Source: an uncultured bacterium (GTDB lineage: Bacteria; Bacillota; Clostridia; Lachnospirales; Lachnospiraceae). Taken from it: a DNA stretch of 64,000 nt. Location of the stretch: assembly GCA_947381965.1 (NCBI GenBank), contig CANCXX010000018.1, forward strand, positions 1-64,000. Direction: 5' to 3'. Every line of letters starts with the position of its first letter. The stretch's first letter is position 1. Of this stretch, positions 8,395 to 18,074 are shown piece after piece. The translations under genes and the position numbers were made by a program. The notes under the pieces were generated by a model. It ran no database searches. It was given only the letters and a program-made list of their open reading frames with translations, and was not told where the DNA came from.

Positions 8395-10322
8395 TGACAC
8401 AATTTTCCTTTATCTTTTTTATATTGTTCTAAATATACAAGAAGCACAGATATATCTGCTGGAGAAACACCAGATATACGTGATGCCTGTCCTACTGAAA
8501 CAGGATGAAAAGACTTAAGTTTTTGTCTTGCTTCTATTCTTAAGCTGGGAACATCATCATAATTTATATTATCCGGTATCTTTCTTTTTTCCATTTTTTT
8601 AAACTGTTCCACTTGATGAAGCTGTCTTTCTATATATCCTTCATATTTTATTTCAATTACAACTTGTTCTATCACATCTTCAGGAAGGGGTTTTCTTTCC
8701 AAATCAATTTCTGCAATAATATTATAATCAAGTTCCGGCCTACACAACAATTCAGCAAGAGTTGTTCCTGTTTTTAATATTGCGCTTCCATGCCTTATTA
8801 AAAAATCCTGATTAACCTTTGAAGCCCCTATTTTTACTTCTTTCAGACGTTCAATTTCTTTCTTGATCATAGATTTTTTACAAATTACTTTTTCATATTG
8901 GTATTTGGATACAAGTCCTACCTGATAACCTTTCTCACATAATCTTAAATCTGCATTATCCTGTCGAAGTAAAAGGCGGTATTCAGCACGGGAGGTCATC
9001 ATACGATAAGGTTCAAAATTATCTTTTGTGACCAGATCATCAATTAAAACTCCAATATATGCCTCTGATCTGTCAATTATAATTTCATCTTTTTCCAAAA
9101 TAAACTGTGCGGCATTAATGCCGGCAATTAATCCCTGAGCAGCAGCTTCCTCATAACCACTGCTTCCATTAAGCTGTCCCGCACTATAAAGTCCTATCAC
9201 ATCCTTAAATCTTAAGGTAGAATAAAGCTGCTTTGGATTTAAACAATCATATTCAATAGCATAAGCATTTCTAACTATTTTACAATTTTCCATTCCAGGA
9301 ACAGTACGGTACATTTTAAGCTGCACATCTTCCGGAAGAGAAGAAGACATACCGCCAACATACATTTCATTTGTATATAACCCTTCTGGTTCTATAAATA
9401 CCTGATGGCGTTCTTTATCCGCAAATTTTACTACTTTATCCTCAATCGACGGACAATACCTTGGCCCGGTTCCTTCAATAACTCCGGCATAAATAGGGGA
9501 TCTGTCCAGATTATCTCTAATAATTTCATGTGTTTTCTCATTTGTATAAGTAAGATAACAGGAAACCTGTTCTATCTGTACATCCTCCGGATTAGTGGAA
9601 AAAGAAAAAGGGACGACTTTTTCATCTCCAAATTGCTCCTCCATTTTTGAAAAATCAAGACTCCTTCTATCCATTCTTGCAGGAGTTCCTGTTTTAAATC
9701 TTCTTATTTCTATTCCCATTGAAATAAGAGAATCTGTTAAATGACCAGCTGCCTGCAATCCATTCGGACCCGTATATGTAATTGCTTCTCCACACAAGCA
9801 TCTGGCATTTAAATAGGTTCCCGTACATAAAACAACAGCTTTACACTCATAAATGGTACCAGTAAAAGTTTGAACTCCATATATTTTTTTTGTTTCTTTT
9901 TGCTTTTCCGCATTAATATTATCAATATTCTTCCATAACAATTTACAAACTTCCGCTTGCTTTATTGTAAGATTTTTCTGGTTTTCCAATACCCTTCTCA
10001 TAGAACGGCTATATTCTGCCTTATCCGCCTGTGCACGAAGGGAATGTACAGCAGGACCTTTAGAAAGGTTAAGCATCTTAGACTGTATAAAAGTCTTATC
10101 TATATTCCTGCCCATTTCTCCTCCAAGAGCATCCAATTCTCTCACCAAATGTCCTTTTGATGATCCGCCAATATTTGGATTACAGGGCATAAGAGCAATA
10201 CTGTCCACACTGACAGTAAATATAATTGTCTCAAGCCCAAGACGGGCACAGGCAAGAGCTGCTTCACACCCGGCATGTCCAGCCCCTACCACACAAACAT
10301 CAACAATCTCTTTATTTTCCAT
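8391..10322 (-). CDS. mnmG: tRNA uridine-5-carboxymethylaminomethyl modification enzyme MnmG (GidA)
   Basis: 643 residues, normal to slightly long for the family. With MnmE it installs the cmnm5 group on wobble U34 of certain tRNAs, using FAD and a methylene-folate. The FAD Rossmann motif [14 protein letters not shown] is at about residues 9-22. [13 protein letters not shown], the conserved FKTGTPAR and the C-terminal [16 protein letters not shown] helical region that contacts MnmE are all present. It lies between mnmE and rsmG in the conserved order, with the 3' end overlapping rsmG by four bases. Confidence 0.97.
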   Translation of the reverse strand: MENKEIVDVCVVGAGHAGCEAALACARLGLETIIFTVSVDSIALMPCNPNIGGSSKGHLVRELDALGGEMGRNIDKTFIQSKMLNLSKGPAVHSLRAQADKAEYSRSMRRVLENQKNLTIKQAEVCKLLWKNIDNINAEKQKETKKIYGVQTFTGTIYECKAVVLCTGTYLNARCLCGEAITYTGPNGLQAAGHLTDSLISMGIEIRRFKTGTPARMDRRSLDFSKMEEQFGDEKVVPFSFSTNPEDVQIEQVSCYLTYTNEKTHEIIRDNLDRSPIYAGVIEGTGPRYCPSIEDKVVKFADKERHQVFIEPEGLYTNEMYVGGMSSSLPEDVQLKMYRTVPGMENCKIVRNAYAIEYDCLNPKQLYSTLRFKDVIGLYSAGQLNGSSGYEEAAAQGLIAGINAAQFILEKDEIIIDRSEAYIGVLIDDLVTKDNFEPYRMMTSRAEYRLLLRQDNADLRLCEKGYQVGLVSKYQYEKVICKKSMIKKEIERLKEVKIGASKVNQDFLIRHGSAILKTGTTLAELLCRPELDYNIIAEIDLERKPLPEDVIEQVVIEIKYEGYIERQLHQVEQFKKMEKRKIPDNINYDDVPSLRIEARQKLKSFHPVSVGQASRISGVSPADISVLLVYLEQYKKDKGKLCQ

Positions 10323-10371
10323 TTATCTGCTCTCTCCATCAATTAATTCACATAAAAATTATAAGTGTCCT

Positions 10372-11754
10372 TTATTTACCCATACAAAACTTAGAGAAAA
10401 TCTCATTTACAAGATCTTCCTCTACTTCTTCACCAATAATTTTACCAAGACTACTATACGCATCCATAAGATCAATTGAATAAAAGTCTTCTGGCATACA
10501 GGCCCTTAAACTCTCCTTTACCTGTACCAGACTTTTCCAAGCATCCTGTAATGCTTCCTTATGTCTTAAATTAGTAACCATTATCTCATCATCAAAGGTA
10601 ATTTTTCCATCAAAAAATAATCTTTTTACAGCTCTCTCAAATTCATCTATTCCCCTGTTTTCTTTTGTTGAAGTTTTTATTATAAACGTGTCTTCATCTA
10701 ATTTTTGCCTTAAATCTTCTATAGAAATTTCAGAATACAAATCAGATTTATTATATAATACAATACATCTTCTTTCCTTTACCATTCCTATAATTTCAAG
10801 ATCATTTTCATCCAAAGGCACAGAGGAATCTACCACATATATAATTAAATCAGCTTCCTCTAAATATCTTTTAGCCTTTTCCACACCAATTTTTTCTATG
10901 ATATCCTCAGTAGAACGGATACCAGCTGTATCCACAATATGAAGATTAATTCCACCTATCCTTACATCTTCTTCCAGAATGTCCCTTGTAGTTCCTGCTA
11001 TCTCCGTTACAATTGCTTTCTCCTCTCCTGACAAAAGATTAAGCAAAGAAGACTTTCCTGCATTTGGTTTTCCCACAATAACAGTTTTAATCCCCTCCGA
11101 TATTATCTTACCATTTTGAAATGACAATAATAGCTTTTTCACTTCATTTAACAATTTATTTATTTTTTCATCCAATTTTTCCTGATAACCATCCAAACTT
11201 ATATGTTCAGGATCATCCAAAGCAGACTCTATATATGCAATCTCATGGATAATTTTCTTACGAAGTTCTTTAACCTTATTATAAACAGATCCTCTAAGCT
11301 GTCTGACAGAATTTTTTAATGCTATTTCATTTTTTGAAGATATGATATCCATTACCGCTTCCGCCTCTGACAAATCAATTCTGCCATTTAAAAATGCCCT
11401 CTTCGTAAATTCCCCTGGCTGCGCAATTCTGGCTCCCTTTTCTATTACCAGGGAAAGAATTCGATTCATTACCAATATACCGCCATGACAATTAATTTCA
11501 ACTGTATCTTCCGTAGTAAAACTATTTGGCTTTTTCAAAACAGAAACCATAACTTCATCAACAATCTCTTCTCCATCTAAAATAAAACCATAATGAATTG
11601 TATTACTCTCATACTTTTTTAAAGATGGCTGTCTTTTTTTATTAACATAAACAGAATTAACAATATCTATTGATTTTTCTCCACTGATCCTGATTATTCC
11701 TATACCAGAATTACTCATAGCCGTGGCAATAGCAGCTATAGTATCTGTTTTCAT
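10372..11754 (-). CDS. mnmE: tRNA modification GTPase MnmE (TrmE)
   Basis: 460 residues. The N-terminal folate-binding domain (about 1-118) is followed by a helical domain split by a G domain carrying VGKPNAGKSSLLN (P loop), DTAGIR (G3) and YNKSDL (G4). The protein ends in FCMGK, matching the family C-terminal C-x-G-K signature. It forms the MnmE-MnmG complex for wobble uridine modification. It is separated from jag by a terminator, yet reads in the same direction as mnmG, 49 bases further on. Confidence 0.97.
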   Translation of the reverse strand: MKTDTIAAIATAMSNSGIGIIRISGEKSIDIVNSVYVNKKRQPSLKKYESNTIHYGFILDGEEIVDEVMVSVLKKPNSFTTEDTVEINCHGGILVMNRILSLVIEKGARIAQPGEFTKRAFLNGRIDLSEAEAVMDIISSKNEIALKNSVRQLRGSVYNKVKELRKKIIHEIAYIESALDDPEHISLDGYQEKLDEKINKLLNEVKKLLLSFQNGKIISEGIKTVIVGKPNAGKSSLLNLLSGEEKAIVTEIAGTTRDILEEDVRIGGINLHIVDTAGIRSTEDIIEKIGVEKAKRYLEEADLIIYVVDSSVPLDENDLEIIGMVKERRCIVLYNKSDLYSEISIEDLRQKLDEDTFIIKTSTKENRGIDEFERAVKRLFFDGKITFDDEIMVTNLRHKEALQDAWKSLVQVKESLRACMPEDFYSIDLMDAYSSLGKIIGEEVEEDLVNEIFSKFCMGK

Positions 11755-11798
11755 TTTAAATCCTCCACATTTTTATAACTAATTAACCTACAGGAATA

Positions 11799-11844
11799 AT
11801 TGAAAAAAATGCTGGAGGGATAATCCCCCAACATTTTTTTCAAT
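11799..11844 (-). terminator. Terminator between jag and mnmE
   Basis: A long hairpin with arms ATTGAAAAAAATG and CATTTTTTTCAAT and a GC-rich top (GGAGGG/CCCCC). Its minus-strand T run follows directly. The outer arm overlaps the jag stop codon. It should end part of the transcripts from the rpmH-jag unit before mnmE. Confidence 0.8.
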
Positions 11845-12467
11845 TATCTCTTTAATGTAACAACAACTTTTCTGAATGGTTCATCCCCTTCACTGTGGGT
11901 AGTCACATATTTATCATTTTGTAATGCAGAATGAATAATTCTTCTCTCATAAGGGTTCATAGGCTCTAAAGAAACAGGACGTTTTGTTCTCTTCACCTTA
12001 TATGCAATATTTTTTGCAAGATTTTCAAGGGTCTCTTTTCTTCTCTTCCTATAATCTTCCGTATCTACTTTCACCCTTATGTATTCATCAGCTTCCTTAT
12101 TTACCACCAATGAAACAAGATACTGCAGGGAATCCAGAGTCTGTCCTCTTTTTCCAATAAGGACACCCATTTCATCCCCACTTAATTCAATATTCATACT
12201 TCTTGTTTCTTCATTATACTTAACATCAACCACAACTATCAAATTCATGGCATCAAAGATATCTCTCAAAAAATCCTTTGCCCTGTCTGTAACTGAAGAC
12301 TTTATTCTCGCCTGAATAATCGCAGGCTTTGAGCCAATACCAAGAAATCCCGTTGAACCTTCCTCCACCACAACATAATCCAATTTATCACTGGTAACTA
12401 AAAACTTTTGACAGGCATTCGTTATTGCATCATTCACTGTTTTAGCTGAAAATTCAATGTACTCCAT
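11844..12467 (-). CDS. khpB: RNA-binding protein KhpB (Jag/SpoIIIJ-associated)
   Basis: 207 residues. Three parts are visible: a Jag_N domain (about 1-50), a KH domain with the GxxG loop in GVLIGKRGQTLD (about 100-115), and an R3H domain at the C-terminus (YERRIIHSALQNDK). It binds RNA, usually with KhpA, and is linked to cell elongation and sporulation in other Firmicutes. It directly follows yidC, the conserved neighbour. Confidence 0.95.
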   Translation of the reverse strand: MEYIEFSAKTVNDAITNACQKFLVTSDKLDYVVVEEGSTGFLGIGSKPAIIQARIKSSVTDRAKDFLRDIFDAMNLIVVVDVKYNEETRSMNIELSGDEMGVLIGKRGQTLDSLQYLVSLVVNKEADEYIRVKVDTEDYRKRRKETLENLAKNIAYKVKRTKRPVSLEPMNPYERRIIHSALQNDKYVTTHSEGDEPFRKVVVTLKR

Positions 12468-12479
12468 TTATACTTCCCC

Positions 12480-13799
12480 CTATTTGTTATTTTTTTCATT
12501 ATACTGCTTTACCATATTGGCTTTTGCTGCAAGACTTCCAGGTTTGGCATTCTTATTATAGTATTCAGTAGACTTTCTCATAGCCTCGTCTTTTTCTTCC
12601 TGGGTCATAACCTTCTTTTGTGACTTCGTATTAACCGTACCAACATTTTTTGTACTCAAGGTTGCATTTTTATTTACTGTTTTAGGGTCAATTCCTGCCT
12701 TTTCCAGTTTTTTGATTCTTTTATCTTCATTTTGTTTAATCAATTCATCAATATCAATTTTATCAATATGCTTATTGATAACAACCTGTTGAATACTTCT
12801 TACCACTGAACCGGCAATCCAATAAAGCCCCATACCAGCCGGAAGTGTATAACAAAAGAAAGCTGACATAATAGGCATCGTAGTATTCATAATCTTCATT
12901 GACTGCGCCATGGAACTTTGCTGGTCATTTTGACCATTTGTCTCAGCCTGAGGCATCAGCTTTGTATTAATCCACTGGGTAAGAGCAGACAAAAAAGGAA
13001 TTATAAGCGCTGCAATAACAAGCAGCCACTGTACACCATCAGGTGAATTCCAGGCATTACTTACCATATAAGAAGGAGAATTTCCTATATTTATACCAAG
13101 AAAATTATTATACTCGTTTAAATAAGACAAAGTATTCTCCACATCGCCCGCCAAAGAAGGGAACTTGTCCACGATACTTGTAAACTCAGCAGTAGAAGCT
13201 CTGTTTAAAACATCAATATAAGTGTTCTGGACATATACATTATCGACTACACCTTCCACAAAAGCTTCATTGGTAAACTGTTTGGAATACATAAGGGCAT
13301 TTTTAAAACCCTGTAAAAATTCAGAACTGCCCGGCTGTGAAATTAAATTCGTAACTAAAGGAAAAAAAGCTTCTTTAATTTTACCAACATAAGCCGGCAT
13401 AGCATTAATAACTCTGTAAAGAGCAAGCAAAATCGGCATCTGAATTAACAGCTGGACACAACTGCCGCTGGGTGAAACCCCATATTTTGCATAAACAGCC
13501 TGTGTCTCCGCATTCATGGCCATCATAGAATCATTGTCTTTTTTATTTTTATACTTAGCCTGTATTGCCTGAAGCTCAGGATTCATTTTTGCAGAAAGTT
13601 TTGAAAATTTCTGCTGTTTAATCGTCAAAGGCATCATCAGCAAATATATAACTATAGTAAACAAAATAATAGACAAACCAATATTAGGAATCCCTATAAG
13701 ATTTAAAAAGGAAAATATTCCTTCCATAATATAACCAAGTATTTTGGCAACAGGTCCTAATATAGCACCGTCATACTGAGTCAATATAATTCCTGTCAA
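12480..13799 (-). CDS. yidC: Membrane protein insertase YidC/Oxa1
   Basis: 439 residues. It inserts and folds membrane proteins, alone or with Sec. It has about five membrane segments, the conserved core (IGLSIILFTIVIYLLMMPLT; QLLIQMPILLALYRVI; FFCYTLPAGMGLYWIAGS) and a basic, charged C-terminal tail. The first TTG at 13799, seven bases after AGGAGG (13807-13812), is the likely start and gives MTGIILTQYDG. An upstream in-frame ATG would place the Shine-Dalgarno sequence inside the gene. A large extracellular insertion (residues about 150-230) is typical of Lachnospiraceae homologues. Confidence 0.95.
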   Translation of the reverse strand: MTGIILTQYDGAILGPVAKILGYIMEGIFSFLNLIGIPNIGLSIILFTIVIYLLMMPLTIKQQKFSKLSAKMNPELQAIQAKYKNKKDNDSMMAMNAETQAVYAKYGVSPSGSCVQLLIQMPILLALYRVINAMPAYVGKIKEAFFPLVTNLISQPGSSEFLQGFKNALMYSKQFTNEAFVEGVVDNVYVQNTYIDVLNRASTAEFTSIVDKFPSLAGDVENTLSYLNEYNNFLGINIGNSPSYMVSNAWNSPDGVQWLLVIAALIIPFLSALTQWINTKLMPQAETNGQNDQQSSMAQSMKIMNTTMPIMSAFFCYTLPAGMGLYWIAGSVVRSIQQVVINKHIDKIDIDELIKQNEDKRIKKLEKAGIDPKTVNKNATLSTKNVGTVNTKSQKKVMTQEEKDEAMRKSTEYYNKNAKPGSLAAKANMVKQYNEKNNK

Positions 13800-13832
13800 T
13801 TTATTTCCTCCTGTTTTTGATTCTATCAATTA

Positions 13833-14042
13833 TTATGGTACAGGATCATAGCCCCCTTTTGAAAAGGGGTTACATCTTATAATTCTCCATAAAGCAAGAA
13901 AACCGCCTTTTAATGCACCATATTTTTCAACTGCCTCTAGTCCATATTCTGAGCAGGTTGGAAAATAAGGACATTTTGTATGTTTCATCGGAGAAATATA
14001 TTTTCTATAAAATTTAATTAATAAAATCAATAAATTTTTCAT
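13833..14042 (-). CDS. yidD: Membrane protein insertion efficiency factor YidD
   Basis: 69 residues from ATG at 14042. The family signature is clear: [19 protein letters not shown] (two cysteines) and the C-terminal [14 protein letters not shown]. It is an amphipathic peripheral membrane protein that helps YidC-dependent insertion. The ATG comes one base after the rnpA stop, so translation is probably coupled; no good Shine-Dalgarno sequence is present. An in-frame ATG at 14066 would lengthen it by eight residues not found in relatives. Confidence 0.93.
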   Translation of the reverse strand: MKNLLILLIKFYRKYISPMKHTKCPYFPTCSEYGLEAVEKYGALKGGFLALWRIIRCNPFSKGGYDPVP

Positions 14043-14043
14043 G

Positions 14044-14436
14044 CTATTTTCTGATTTCTTCATCAATATTATTCTGGTTTATCCCATAAAAATAAATCTT
14101 CAATATCTGATGAAGCTTTGCAAGATGTAATAACGCACTCTCAATCTCCCGGTATGAAACTGAAGAAGCGCTGTTTCTGGCTATGACTACTATATCTAAA
14201 CCACTATTAAATATATTTTCATGCAGTCTGTAACTTTCCCTTATCAATCTTGTAATTTTATGCCTTACAACGCTGTTTCCTACTTTTTTACTCACACTTA
14301 TTCCCAGTCTGTTTTTATCTGTTTTATTTTCCAAAACATACATTACTAAATATTTGTTGGCATAAGATTTGCCACTCCTGTAAACATACTGGAAATCGTA
14401 ATACTTTTTCAATGATTCCGAAAATTTATAAGCCAT
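14044..14436 (-). CDS. rnpA: Ribonuclease P protein component
   Basis: 130 residues. It is the basic protein subunit that helps RNase P RNA bind pre-tRNA and mature its 5' end. Family features are [17 protein letters not shown] at the N-terminus and the conserved basic helix [21 protein letters not shown]. It lies between rpmH and yidD in the universal order, behind a hairpin that may attenuate readthrough from rpmH. Confidence 0.96.
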   Translation of the reverse strand: MAYKFSESLKKYYDFQYVYRSGKSYANKYLVMYVLENKTDKNRLGISVSKKVGNSVVRHKITRLIRESYRLHENIFNSGLDIVVIARNSASSVSYREIESALLHLAKLHQILKIYFYGINQNNIDEEIRK

Positions 14437-14447
14437 AATAATTATGC

Positions 14448-14486
14448 CAGCATAGTAAAAAAGGCCACAAACTGCGGCCTATGCTG
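14448..14486 (-). terminator. rpmH-rnpA intergenic hairpin (terminator/attenuator)
   Basis: In the minus direction the rpmH stop is followed by a GGCCGCA/TGTGGCC hairpin (14463-14479) and a six-T run. An outer pair, CAGCATAG (14448-14455) with CTATGCTG (14479-14486), can enclose the whole element, and this outer arm includes the rpmH stop codon. It probably sets the ratio of rpmH to rnpA transcripts. Confidence 0.75.
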
Positions 14487-14613
14487 ATAATCTTTTTCTT
14501 CCTTTTGCTCTTCTGGCTGCCAAAACTTTTCTTCCGCCGGGAGTACTCATTCTGGCTCTAAAACCATGAACCTTTTTTCTTTTTCTTTTCTTTGGCTGAT
14601 AAGTCATTTTCAT
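14479..14613 (-). CDS. rpmH: 50S ribosomal protein L34
   Basis: 44 residues, [18 protein letters not shown] onward, very rich in Lys and Arg, with the conserved [23 protein letters not shown] strong AGGAGGTG lies 9 bases before the ATG. It is the first gene of the minus-strand run leaving oriC and shares its upstream region with dnaA. Confidence 0.97.
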   Translation of the reverse strand: MKMTYQPKKRKRKKVHGFRARMSTPGGRKVLAARRAKGRKRLSA

Positions 14614-15101
14614 ATAGATGCACCTCCTTTTCTGAACCTTAATCTATGATAAGGTAAACAAATATTTAGATTCACACATTTATTTGGAAAATATCATTAC
14701 GATTATATAAGATTAATGTCGTCACGTCAAGTAAAAAACAACAAATTTATAATTAAAAAATTATGCAAAATAAAATGAAAAAATCGTGATTTTTCACACA
14801 TCAACATCTAGTTATTCCTAATATTATCACACCACAAAATCTAGTTATTTTAATTTACATAAGTATATCCACAAATTGTGGATAACCTGTGGATAACTTT
14901 TTCATTTTCTATTTTCAGGACAAGCAATATGAATATATATGCCTGTTTCATAGGTGTGTAAATTGTGAATTATTTTTTTAAGTTATTCACAATCATTATA
15001 AATGAACTGAAAATTTATGTAAACTAAAAATGATTTGAAATTTTACACCTTTTATATTAAGATAGAGTAGAGGAATTTTGATTGGGGGATTGAGACATAT
15101 C
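14614..15101. promoter_or_regulatory. oriC: oriC, part 1 (rpmH-dnaA intergenic region)
   Basis: About 490 bases, AT-rich, with no gene. Two perfect DnaA boxes TGTGGATAA lie at 14877-14885 and 14888-14896, spaced 11 bases. A one-mismatch box ATATCCACA is at 14865-14873 and another, TTATTCACA, at 14983-14991, giving a cluster of four within about 130 bases. Divergent promoters for rpmH and dnaA must also lie here. In Bacillus the matching region upstream of dnaA forms half of a bipartite origin and autoregulates dnaA. Confidence 0.88.
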
Positions 15102-16439
15102 ATGGATTTTATCAAAGAAAACTGGGAATTAATAAAAGATACTATTAGAGAAGAATATGAATTATCGGATATTTCCTATAAAACCTGGATAAAACCCTTA
15201 GATTTTTACAGCGTAAAAAACGACATCGTAACAATTATAATTCCTTCAGACCAGGCGCATGCTTTAAAATACATTACCAATAAATATAAAAGCTTTTTCC
15301 AGGTTACCATATCTGAAATGATGGACCATACTTATGAAATTTCTTTTATTTTGGAAAAAGATACGGAAAATGAAAACAATGCTGTTTATAATATAAATTA
15401 TGAACATGCAAATTTAAACTATAAATACAGATTTGATACCTTTGTAGTAGGCGGAAATAATAAATTTGCCCATTCTGCATCTTTAGCTGTGGCAGAATCC
15501 CCTGGAGAAGCCTATAATCCCCTTTATTTATATGGAGGAGCAGGACTCGGAAAAACTCATTTGATGCACTCTATTGGACATTTTATTTTAAACCAGAACC
15601 CAGACACCAAAGTCTTATATGTTACCTCTGAACAATTTACTAATGAAGTCATTGAATCTATCCGCAGTGGTAACGCCGCCAAAATGAATAAACTACGTGA
15701 AAAATACAGAACCGTGGATGTGCTCTTAATTGATGACGTCCAATTTATAATAGGAAAAGAAAGTACACAGGAAGAATTTTTCCACACATTTAATGTGCTT
15801 CACTCTGCAGGAAAACAAATTATCCTTTCCTCAGACAAGCCTCCTAAAGAAATGGAAACTTTGGAAGAAAGATTCCGTTCCCGTTTTGAATGGGGATTAA
15901 TCGCCGATATACAGCCGCCAGATTACGAAACCAGATATGCAATATTAAAGAAAAATGCGGAAAACTGCAGTAAAGAGATTAAAGAAGATGTTTTCGAGTA
16001 TATTGCAACAAATATAAAGTCAAATATAAGAGAACTGGAAGGCGCTTATAACAAAGTAATTGCTTTTGCCAAATTAAATAAACTGGAAATTACTCTTGAA
16101 AATGTAGAGGAAGCCTTAAAAGACATTATTTCTCCTAACGCCACAAGACAAATTACCCCCCAGCTTATCATTGATGTGGTGGCGGAACAATTTGGTATTT
16201 TTCCCGAAGATATTGTTTCCAAAAAAAGAAATTCAGAATTTGTACAGCCAAGACAGATATGTATGTATCTGTGCAGACATCTTACTGAAGAATCACTTCA
16301 AAATATTGGAAAAGCCTTAGGAAAAAAAGATCATACCACAGTTATCCACGGTATCGACAAAATAACCGCTGATATTGAAACAAATCCGGAAGTTAAAAAC
16401 CGGGTGGAGATTATCCGTAAAAAAATTAACCCCTCCTGA
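15102..16439 (+). CDS. dnaA: Chromosomal replication initiator DnaA
   Basis: 445 residues from ATG at 15102. Domain I (WELIKDTIREEYELSDISYKTWIKPL) binds helicase-loading partners. Domain III has Walker A GGAGLGKTHLMH, Walker B VLLIDDVQFI and sensor motifs. Domain IV holds the DnaA-box reader (RQICMYLCRHLTEESLQNIG and GKKDHTTVIHG). It melts oriC in its ATP form. A TTG at 15078 in frame would add eight residues absent from relatives. DnaA boxes flank the gene on both sides. Confidence 0.98.
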   Translation: MDFIKENWELIKDTIREEYELSDISYKTWIKPLDFYSVKNDIVTIIIPSDQAHALKYITNKYKSFFQVTISEMMDHTYEISFILEKDTENENNAVYNINYEHANLNYKYRFDTFVVGGNNKFAHSASLAVAESPGEAYNPLYLYGGAGLGKTHLMHSIGHFILNQNPDTKVLYVTSEQFTNEVIESIRSGNAAKMNKLREKYRTVDVLLIDDVQFIIGKESTQEEFFHTFNVLHSAGKQIILSSDKPPKEMETLEERFRSRFEWGLIADIQPPDYETRYAILKKNAENCSKEIKEDVFEYIATNIKSNIRELEGAYNKVIAFAKLNKLEITLENVEEALKDIISPNATRQITPQLIIDVVAEQFGIFPEDIVSKKRNSEFVQPRQICMYLCRHLTEESLQNIGKALGKKDHTTVIHGIDKITADIETNPEVKNRVEIIRKKINPS

Positions 16440-16665
16440 AAATTTGTCAATTGTGAATAAGTTAAAAGTTATTCAGAAATTAAATTAACTTATCCACAGG
16501 TTTTACATTCCTTTTTAGCCTGAAAAATAGTATAATAAAAGAGTTATACACAAATACACACCCTTTATTATCTATATTACTGTATTTATTATTTATATAT
16601 AGCACCACACACAGCAAACTATACGGACTCATCACCCATTATCTAAGAAAGGAAGTTATACGCAA
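16440..16665. promoter_or_regulatory. oriC: oriC, part 2 (dnaA-dnaN intergenic region, probable unwinding side)
   Basis: A perfect DnaA box TTATCCACA at 16490-16498 and a one-mismatch box TGTGAATAA at 16452-16460 are followed by a very AT-rich stretch (about 16525-16610) suited to duplex unwinding. The AATAGTATAATAAAAG sequence after the boxes resembles a run of DnaA-trio triplets, but this is inference. The dnaN promoter must also lie here. The arrangement matches the Bacillus bipartite origin, where unwinding occurs between dnaA and dnaN. Confidence 0.8.
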
Positions 16666-17775
16666 ATGAAATTAATATGCAGTAAAGCAAACTTGTTAAA
16701 TGGCGTACAAATTGTATCAAAAGCAGTTCCCAATAAAACTACTATGTCTATTTTGGAATGTATTTTGATTGATGTCACAGAAAATGAGATTAAACTGATT
16801 GCAAATGATATGGAATTGGGTATTGAAACAATTATAGAAGGAAATATTATTGAAAAAGGACAAATAGCCCTTGACGCCAAGATACTTCTTGATATTGTAA
16901 GAAAGCTTCCTGATAATCAGGTAACAATTGAAACCGATAAATCCTATAAAACAAATATTACTTGTGAAAAAGCAAAGTTTAATATTATTGGAAAATCAGG
17001 AGAAGATTTTTCCTATCTCCCTTCCATTGAAAGGTTGGATTCCATTGTTCTTTCACAGTTTACACTAAAAGAAGTAGTAAGACAAACCATTTTTTCCATA
17101 TCAGATAATGATAATAATAAGTTAATGACAGGTGAATTGTTTGATATTAATGGCGATACGCTGAAAGTGGTTTCTCTGGACGGACACAGAATATCCATTC
17201 GGAATATTAACTTAAGGGGAAATTATTCTTCAAGGAAAGTGGTAGTTCCAGGAAAGACATTAAATGAAATCAGTAAAATTTTATCTGGTGATACAGACAA
17301 AAGCGTACATATTTTCTTTACTGGTAAACATATTTTATTTGAATTTGATAAAACAGTTGTTGTTTCAAGGCTGATTGAAGGGGAGTATTTTAGAATCGAC
17401 CAGATGCTTTCCAGCGACTATGAGACAAAGGTAACAATCAATAAAAAAGAACTTTTGGAATGTATAGACAGAGCAACCCTTTTGGTTAAGGAAGGCGATA
17501 AAAAGCCAATTATTATCAATATTACAGACGAAATAATGGAATTAAAAATAAATTCCACAGTGGGAAGCATGAATGAAGAAATAGATATTGTAAAACAGGG
17601 AAAAGACTTAATGATTGGATTTAATCCCAAATTTATGATTGACGCCCTTCGTGTTATTGATGATGAACAGATTGATATTTATCTTGTAAACCCGAAAGCT
17701 CCCTGTTTTATAAGGGACCCTGCCGGAAAATACATTTATCTTGTACTGCCCGTTAATTTTACTACGGTCAATTAA
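16666..17775 (+). CDS. dnaN: DNA polymerase III beta subunit (sliding clamp)
   Basis: 369 residues, the standard length for the three-domain ring-forming clamp. The N-terminus MKLICSKANLLNGVQIVSKAV and the C-terminal PCFIRDPAGKYIYLVLPV are conserved clamp segments. It tethers the replicative polymerase and recruits repair enzymes. AAAGGAAG precedes the ATG. It is the first gene after oriC part 2. Confidence 0.97.
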   Translation: MKLICSKANLLNGVQIVSKAVPNKTTMSILECILIDVTENEIKLIANDMELGIETIIEGNIIEKGQIALDAKILLDIVRKLPDNQVTIETDKSYKTNITCEKAKFNIIGKSGEDFSYLPSIERLDSIVLSQFTLKEVVRQTIFSISDNDNNKLMTGELFDINGDTLKVVSLDGHRISIRNINLRGNYSSRKVVVPGKTLNEISKILSGDTDKSVHIFFTGKHILFEFDKTVVVSRLIEGEYFRIDQMLSSDYETKVTINKKELLECIDRATLLVKEGDKKPIIINITDEIMELKINSTVGSMNEEIDIVKQGKDLMIGFNPKFMIDALRVIDDEQIDIYLVNPKAPCFIRDPAGKYIYLVLPVNFTTVN

Positions 17776-17827
17776 GATATTTTTAGTATTGCATAATTCA
17801 TATGTTTATGGTTTAAAGAGGAAAAAG

Positions 17828-18037
17828 ATGGAAATAATAAAATTGAGAGATGATTATATTAAATTGGGACAGGCGCTTAAAGCAGCTGGTTTTGTTGAGT
17901 CAGGAGTAGAGGCAAAGTTTGCTATTTTAGACGGATTGGTGAAAGTAAATGGCAAGGTGGAAACACAGCGGGGAAAAAAGCTGCGTGACGGTGACATTGC
18001 GGAATTTAAAGGCAAACAGATAAAAATTACAGGTTAA
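17828..18037 (+). CDS. yaaA: S4-domain RNA-binding protein YaaA/RlbA
   Basis: 69 residues, MEIIKLRDDYIKLGQALKAA onward, made of a single S4 RNA-binding fold (VESGVEAKFAILDGLVKVNGKVETQRGKKLRDGD). This small protein is found between dnaN and recF in most Firmicutes and is thought to bind rRNA. Start ATG at 17828 follows AGAGGAAA; a longer in-frame reading from 17741 overlaps the dnaN end and is not credible. Confidence 0.93.
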   Translation: MEIIKLRDDYIKLGQALKAAGFVESGVEAKFAILDGLVKVNGKVETQRGKKLRDGDIAEFKGKQIKITG

Positions 18038-18074
18038 AGCCAAAATAGAAAGGCTGTCGGGTTGAAAATTTAAG

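Noticed and set aside
15078-15101. TTG start adding eight residues to DnaA
   Set aside because: The added residues are not found in DnaA relatives, and the ATG at 15102 gives the conserved N-terminus.
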